DNA from: a virus
IMG/VR virus record: IMGVR_UViG_3300014492_000026
Location: 1 to 30,054 of that record
Reading direction: 5' to 3' (one strand)
DNA length: 30,054 nt
Position 1 is the stretch's first letter. The number at the start of each line of letters is the position of its first letter. Of this stretch, positions 28,435-30,054 are shown piece by piece. A model generated the notes under the pieces. The model searched no databases and had not been told where the DNA came from. It saw only the letters and a program-made list of their open reading frames with translations. Both the position numbers and the translations under genes were made by a program.

Positions 28435-29312
28435 TGATTCTGTCATACCAAGAAACTAGAGACGCTTATCGAGAGACGCAGCAGGAGCGTGCTGCTTTTG
28501 CTAAGATACGCAATGCCGAATATTACTATTCTGCTCAATTGCGCAAGATCGCCATGCACATTGATGCGCTGGTCAAGGGGATGATGCCGGCAACCCCGGC
28601 CATGCTGGACGAGCTGCAGCGGATACTTGAGCGGTACGGTGATATTCTGCGGCCTTGGGCCAGATCGACGGCTGCTCGTATGCTCGCAGATGTTCAGCGC
28701 CGGGATGGGAACGCCTGGGTGCGGTATGGTAACCTAATGGGTATGTCACTAAGGCGTGAAATCACAGAGACGCCTTTCGGTGATAGGCTGCAACAGCTTA
28801 TGGACTCGCAGGTTGATCTTATTACATCACTGCCGCGCGACGCCGCGCTTAGGGTGCATCAGATAGTAACCGGTAACTTATATTCTGGGGCACGGCCGGA
28901 TCAACTAGTACAGCATATCTTGCAGACCGGTGAAGTAACTAAAGCCAGAGCGATGCTTATTGCACGCACGGAGACCGGACGAGTTGCTTCATCAGTAACC
29001 CAAATCAGAGCTGAATATATCGGGTCTCCAGGTTATATCTGGCGTAGTGCCAACGACTACCTAGTGCGTCCGGAGATTGGTACGCCTAACTTTGCTAAGT
29101 TGAATACTTTGGCGATGGGCAGTCATCGTAAGCTAAATGGTACTTATCAGCTGTGGAGTGCGCCGCCTATTGCCGGTACACGTGGGGAACGGGCTCACGC
29201 GGGGGCTATATACAACTGTCGTTGCTGGCCAGAACCTATACTGCCTGGGGACGAACCTAGTAAGTACGCGCCAGCATGGGCTAAGGAGTGGTTGTCGACG
29301 AACGCTGCTTAA
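28434..29312 (+). CDS. Head morphogenesis protein, SPP1 gp7/Mu gpF type
   Basis: 292 aa from ATG 28434 (TGATG overlap). The helical N-terminal two-thirds is followed by the family core: LIARTETGRVASSVTQIRAE, a later SHRKLNGTYQLWSAPPIAGT and the closing Cys/His motif AHAGAIYNCRCWPEPI. These minor head proteins associate with the portal and scaffold. Position soon after the portal gene agrees. Length is in the usual range. Confidence 0.9.
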   Translation: MILSYQETRDAYRETQQERAAFAKIRNAEYYYSAQLRKIAMHIDALVKGMMPATPAMLDELQRILERYGDILRPWARSTAARMLADVQRRDGNAWVRYGNLMGMSLRREITETPFGDRLQQLMDSQVDLITSLPRDAALRVHQIVTGNLYSGARPDQLVQHILQTGEVTKARAMLIARTETGRVASSVTQIRAEYIGSPGYIWRSANDYLVRPEIGTPNFAKLNTLAMGSHRKLNGTYQLWSAPPIAGTRGERAHAGAIYNCRCWPEPILPGDEPSKYAPAWAKEWLSTNAA

Positions 29313-29347
29313 TATAAGGAGTGTTTTATGTCTTGGGCATCTATATT

Positions 29348-29743
29348 ATGACCGACTCGTTGACTGGCGATCAGATCAGCCAGCTGATCGACCGGCGGGT
29401 GGCCGACGCTGAGAGACTGTTCGGCGTGCGGATGGACAACTACGAAAAGGCGCTGGTTTTGCAGGCGGTCGAATACGAGCGGCGCCTAAACCACCTGAAT
29501 GGGGAGCATGCGACTTTAACAGGCATGCGTGATGCCTTTGTCTTGCGTGAGGTGTACAACAAAGACCTTGAACGCCTCTACACCGAGCGCAACGACGCCC
29601 AGAAGATAGCCGAGGAACAGCGCTCGCAATCCGAATCGTACAAAATTACTGCACAGCGCAACGCCATGGGCGCGACGATGGGGATGGTGCTCGCCGTAGT
29701 CGGCTGGGGGATTACCCTGTTATTTCACTTTGTGCATAATTAG
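29348..29743 (+). CDS. Coiled-coil protein with C-terminal membrane segment
   Basis: 131 aa from ATG 29348. A 7-codon frame (29328-29351) with AAGGAG precedes and overlaps it as ATGA. A long charged helical part (DRRVADAERLFGVRMDNYEK, YNKDLERLYTERNDAQKIAE) is followed by a hydrophobic end (GATMGMVLAVVGWGITLLFH). This plan resembles small phage membrane proteins such as holin- or spanin-like ones, without specific evidence. Confidence 0.65.
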   Translation: MTDSLTGDQISQLIDRRVADAERLFGVRMDNYEKALVLQAVEYERRLNHLNGEHATLTGMRDAFVLREVYNKDLERLYTERNDAQKIAEEQRSQSESYKITAQRNAMGATMGMVLAVVGWGITLLFHFVHN

Positions 29744-29781
29744 TCGTGACAGGTTAACCTTCTATAAAGGTACTTAATGCA

Positions 29782-30054
29782 ATGACGCGGATTCGTATCA
29801 GGTACCTGGACTCTGAGAGCTTCAACGAGGCTTTACATCCTCGTGGGCAGCTACATAACGCTGGACAGTTCGCGCGTGTGGCCGGCGGTAAACACGCTGG
29901 TAGGATACTGTTTGGGAAAGGACGACGCTATGCCAGACCAACAGAACCAACAGAACCAAGAGGGCCAAGAGGACCAGCTGAAGCTTCCACCACCATTACT
30001 AAGCGACGAGGTGATGATCCAGCGGCTGCTGAAAGATTATCCGAAACTCACCCG
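29782..30054 (+). CDS. FNE-HPRGQ motif protein, partial (runs off right edge)
   Basis: The first 91 codons from ATG 29782. Residues 14-30 read FNEALHPRGQLHNAGQF, matching the motif at the N-terminus of the protein at 27703. A basic segment follows (GRILFGKGRRYARP), then repeats PTEPTEPRGPRGP. The frame stays open at the edge, but from 29930 a second frame is also open and looks at least as coding-like. Confidence 0.6.
   Translation, partial: MTRIRIRYLDSESFNEALHPRGQLHNAGQFARVAGGKHAGRILFGKGRRYARPTEPTEPRGPRGPAEASTTITKRRGDDPAAAERLSETHP
29930..30054 (+). CDS. Alternative overlapping frame, partial
   Basis: ATG 29930 has AAAGGA 8 nt upstream and opens MPDQQNQQNQEGQEDQLKLP, continuing PPLLSDEVMIQRLLKDYPKL to the window edge. 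The Gln-rich start and amphipathic end look like a genuine N-terminus. It runs inside the 29782 frame over 125 bp, so the first gene may end soon beyond the edge. Confidence 0.55.
   Translation, partial: MPDQQNQQNQEGQEDQLKLPPPLLSDEVMIQRLLKDYPKLT

Overview
The window reads as one contiguous piece of a tailed double-stranded DNA phage (or very phage-like prophage) infecting a bacterium, probably a proteobacterium: sigma70-type promoters, strong Shine-Dalgarno sites, dense overlapping genes and a packaging/portal/head set. No integrase, repressor, tRNA, CRISPR array or insertion sequence was seen, so temperate or lytic lifestyle cannot be decided. Host assignment is inference only.

Layout. From 1 to 9934 all recognisable genes lie on the minus strand: an early/replication-type arm with a zinc-finger/TOPRIM primase, a SPPY-class DNA methyltransferase, a MerR-like helix-turn-helix protein, a SLOG-like DUF2493 protein, a sigma-region-2-like protein, an Ala/Pro/Lys-rich tandem-repeat protein and many small unknowns. 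Several start just downstream of minus-strand promoters with TATATA-like -10 boxes. From 9935 to 11164 there is no convincing gene. This 1.2 kb holds a hairpin-dense segment that could be a large non-coding RNA, a near-consensus minus promoter facing it, an 8-bp inverted repeat, a plus-strand small-RNA-like unit ending in a strong terminator, 12-bp tandem repeats, and the promoter and leader of the rightward genes.

From 11165 to the end nearly everything is on the plus strand. The first gene is a NusG/RfaH-like factor whose leader contains an ops-like GCGGTAGC, suggesting antitermination of the late operon. Then come a truncated deoxyribosyltransferase-like gene, small genes, the terminase small subunit, and a 5-kb block (13384-18465) separating it from the terminase large subunit. 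That block encodes three proteins with export signals, including a 693-aa SGNH hydrolase, and holds a duplicated terL fragment. After terL come a second DNA methyltransferase, a second hairpin-rich 1-kb non-coding region (21071-22066), an HU/IHF-like protein, an FkbM-type methyltransferase, a DUF1073-type portal fused to a pyrophosphatase-like domain, a DUF6527-like protein, small membrane proteins, a strong terminator (27461-27500), and a head morphogenesis (SPP1 gp7/Mu F-type) gene. The last gene runs off the right edge.

The most notable signals are the two structured non-coding regions, the NusG-like gene with its ops-like leader, and a repeated pattern of exact 34-42 bp duplications at the 5' ends of adjacent small genes, together with a 67-bp duplicated terL fragment.
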